A stretch of DNA of 53,819 nt, taken from the NCBI GenBank assembly GCA_903919455.1, contig CAIXIJ010000059.1, positions 1-53,819 on the forward strand. Direction: 5' to 3'. Of the stretch, positions 53,711 to 53,819 are shown piece after piece. The DNA is from an uncultured Acidimicrobiaceae bacterium (GTDB lineage: Bacteria > Actinomycetota > Acidimicrobiia > Acidimicrobiales > Ilumatobacteraceae). The notes beneath the pieces were generated by a model. That model made no database searches. It was not told the origin of the DNA and saw only the letters and a program-made list of their open reading frames with translations. The position numbers and the translations under genes are program-made. The stretch's first letter is position 1. Every line of letters begins with the position of its first letter.

Positions 53711-53819
53711 GATGGAACCGACCGACCTTGCCCTTGTAGAACAGCAGCGGCACGGGCTCGAGGTCGGGGTGAGCGTGCTCGAGTTCCACCACTCGACCCA
53801 TCACGAACTGATGGTCGCC
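53703..53819 (-). CDS. Flavin reductase-like protein, C-terminal end (cut by window edge)
   Basis: The last 38 residues are visible, ending at TGA 53703-53705. The pattern GDHQFVMGRVVELE followed by PVPLLFYKGKVGRF matches the C-terminus of FMN-binding flavin reductases (HpaC/RutF type), where an 'H-x-x-x-x-G-x-V' strand precedes 'PL-L/V-Y-x-x-G-x-Y/F'. The gene continues beyond the window. Confidence 0.7.
   Translation of the reverse strand, partial: GDHQFVMGRVVELEHAHPDLEPVPLLFYKGKVGRFHHE

Overview
This window is GC-rich and densely coded on both strands. Many genes overlap by 1-8 bp or use GTG starts. The gene content points to an actinobacterium: an F420-type LLM oxidoreductase, a DUF222/HNH '13E12-type' protein, a GAP/Sap-family membrane protein, a fused indolepyruvate ferredoxin oxidoreductase, DUF3054, and a GatCAB amidotransferase. 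An Acidimicrobiia relative (Ilumatobacter-like) is my best guess. That placement is inference from gene content, not a phylogenetic result.

Left end (1-6330). The C-terminal tail of an IS110-like transposase is followed by tRNA-Arg(CCU). The last 43 bp of the tRNA (384-426) are repeated exactly at 6286-6328. The ~5.9 kb between these copies therefore looks like an element integrated at the tRNA 3' end. Its cargo is a DUF4143 ATPase and a four-gene minus-strand operon: FecCD-type permease, ATPase, substrate-binding lipoprotein and a GNAT acetyltransferase. This suggests uptake of a metal chelate such as a siderophore, heme or cobalamin. No integrase gene is visible, so the element is decayed or mobilised in trans.

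6.3-15.5 kb. After a small helical protein, a lipoprotein, a VOC protein, a GAP-family membrane protein, an LLM oxidoreductase and a SRPBCC protein comes a compact plus-strand cluster. It encodes a Baeyer-Villiger-type monooxygenase, a fused urease gamma-beta subunit, an atypical urease alpha subunit and agmatine deiminase. The urease alpha keeps the metal ligands but has a His-rich N-terminus, a rebuilt substrate-pocket loop and a His-rich flap lacking the usual Cys. No urease accessory genes are present in the window. I propose that it may hydrolyse the ureido product of agmatine deiminase or a related compound. This is the most interesting candidate system here.

15.5-17.4 kb. A vapBC toxin-antitoxin pair is divergent from a DUF222/HNH gene. 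Their 110-bp shared region holds three 6-bp repeats at 11-bp spacing beside vapB, plus a good -35/-10 promoter overlapped by a LexA-like box in front of the HNH gene, which may be leaderless.

17.5-53.8 kb. The rest looks like core and metabolic genome: an ABC-F protein, a phosphatase, acyl-CoA synthetase, M20 peptidases, alpha-fucosidase, fused IorAB, YbaK deacylase, M48 protease, TPR-HD-GYP, TetR, ferredoxin, esterase, Lgt, enoyl-CoA hydratase, a divergent galT/GH36 alpha-galactosidase pair, a PAP2 protein, gatCAB, a GGDEF-EAL protein, ilvD, a second flavin monooxygenase, a secreted subtilase with a Thr/Pro linker, a small exported protein, DUF3054 and the tail of a flavin reductase. Sugar release (GH29, GH36, GalT), fatty acid and amino acid metabolism, and cyclic-di-GMP turnover are the main themes. 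I saw no CRISPR array, rRNA or prophage structural genes.
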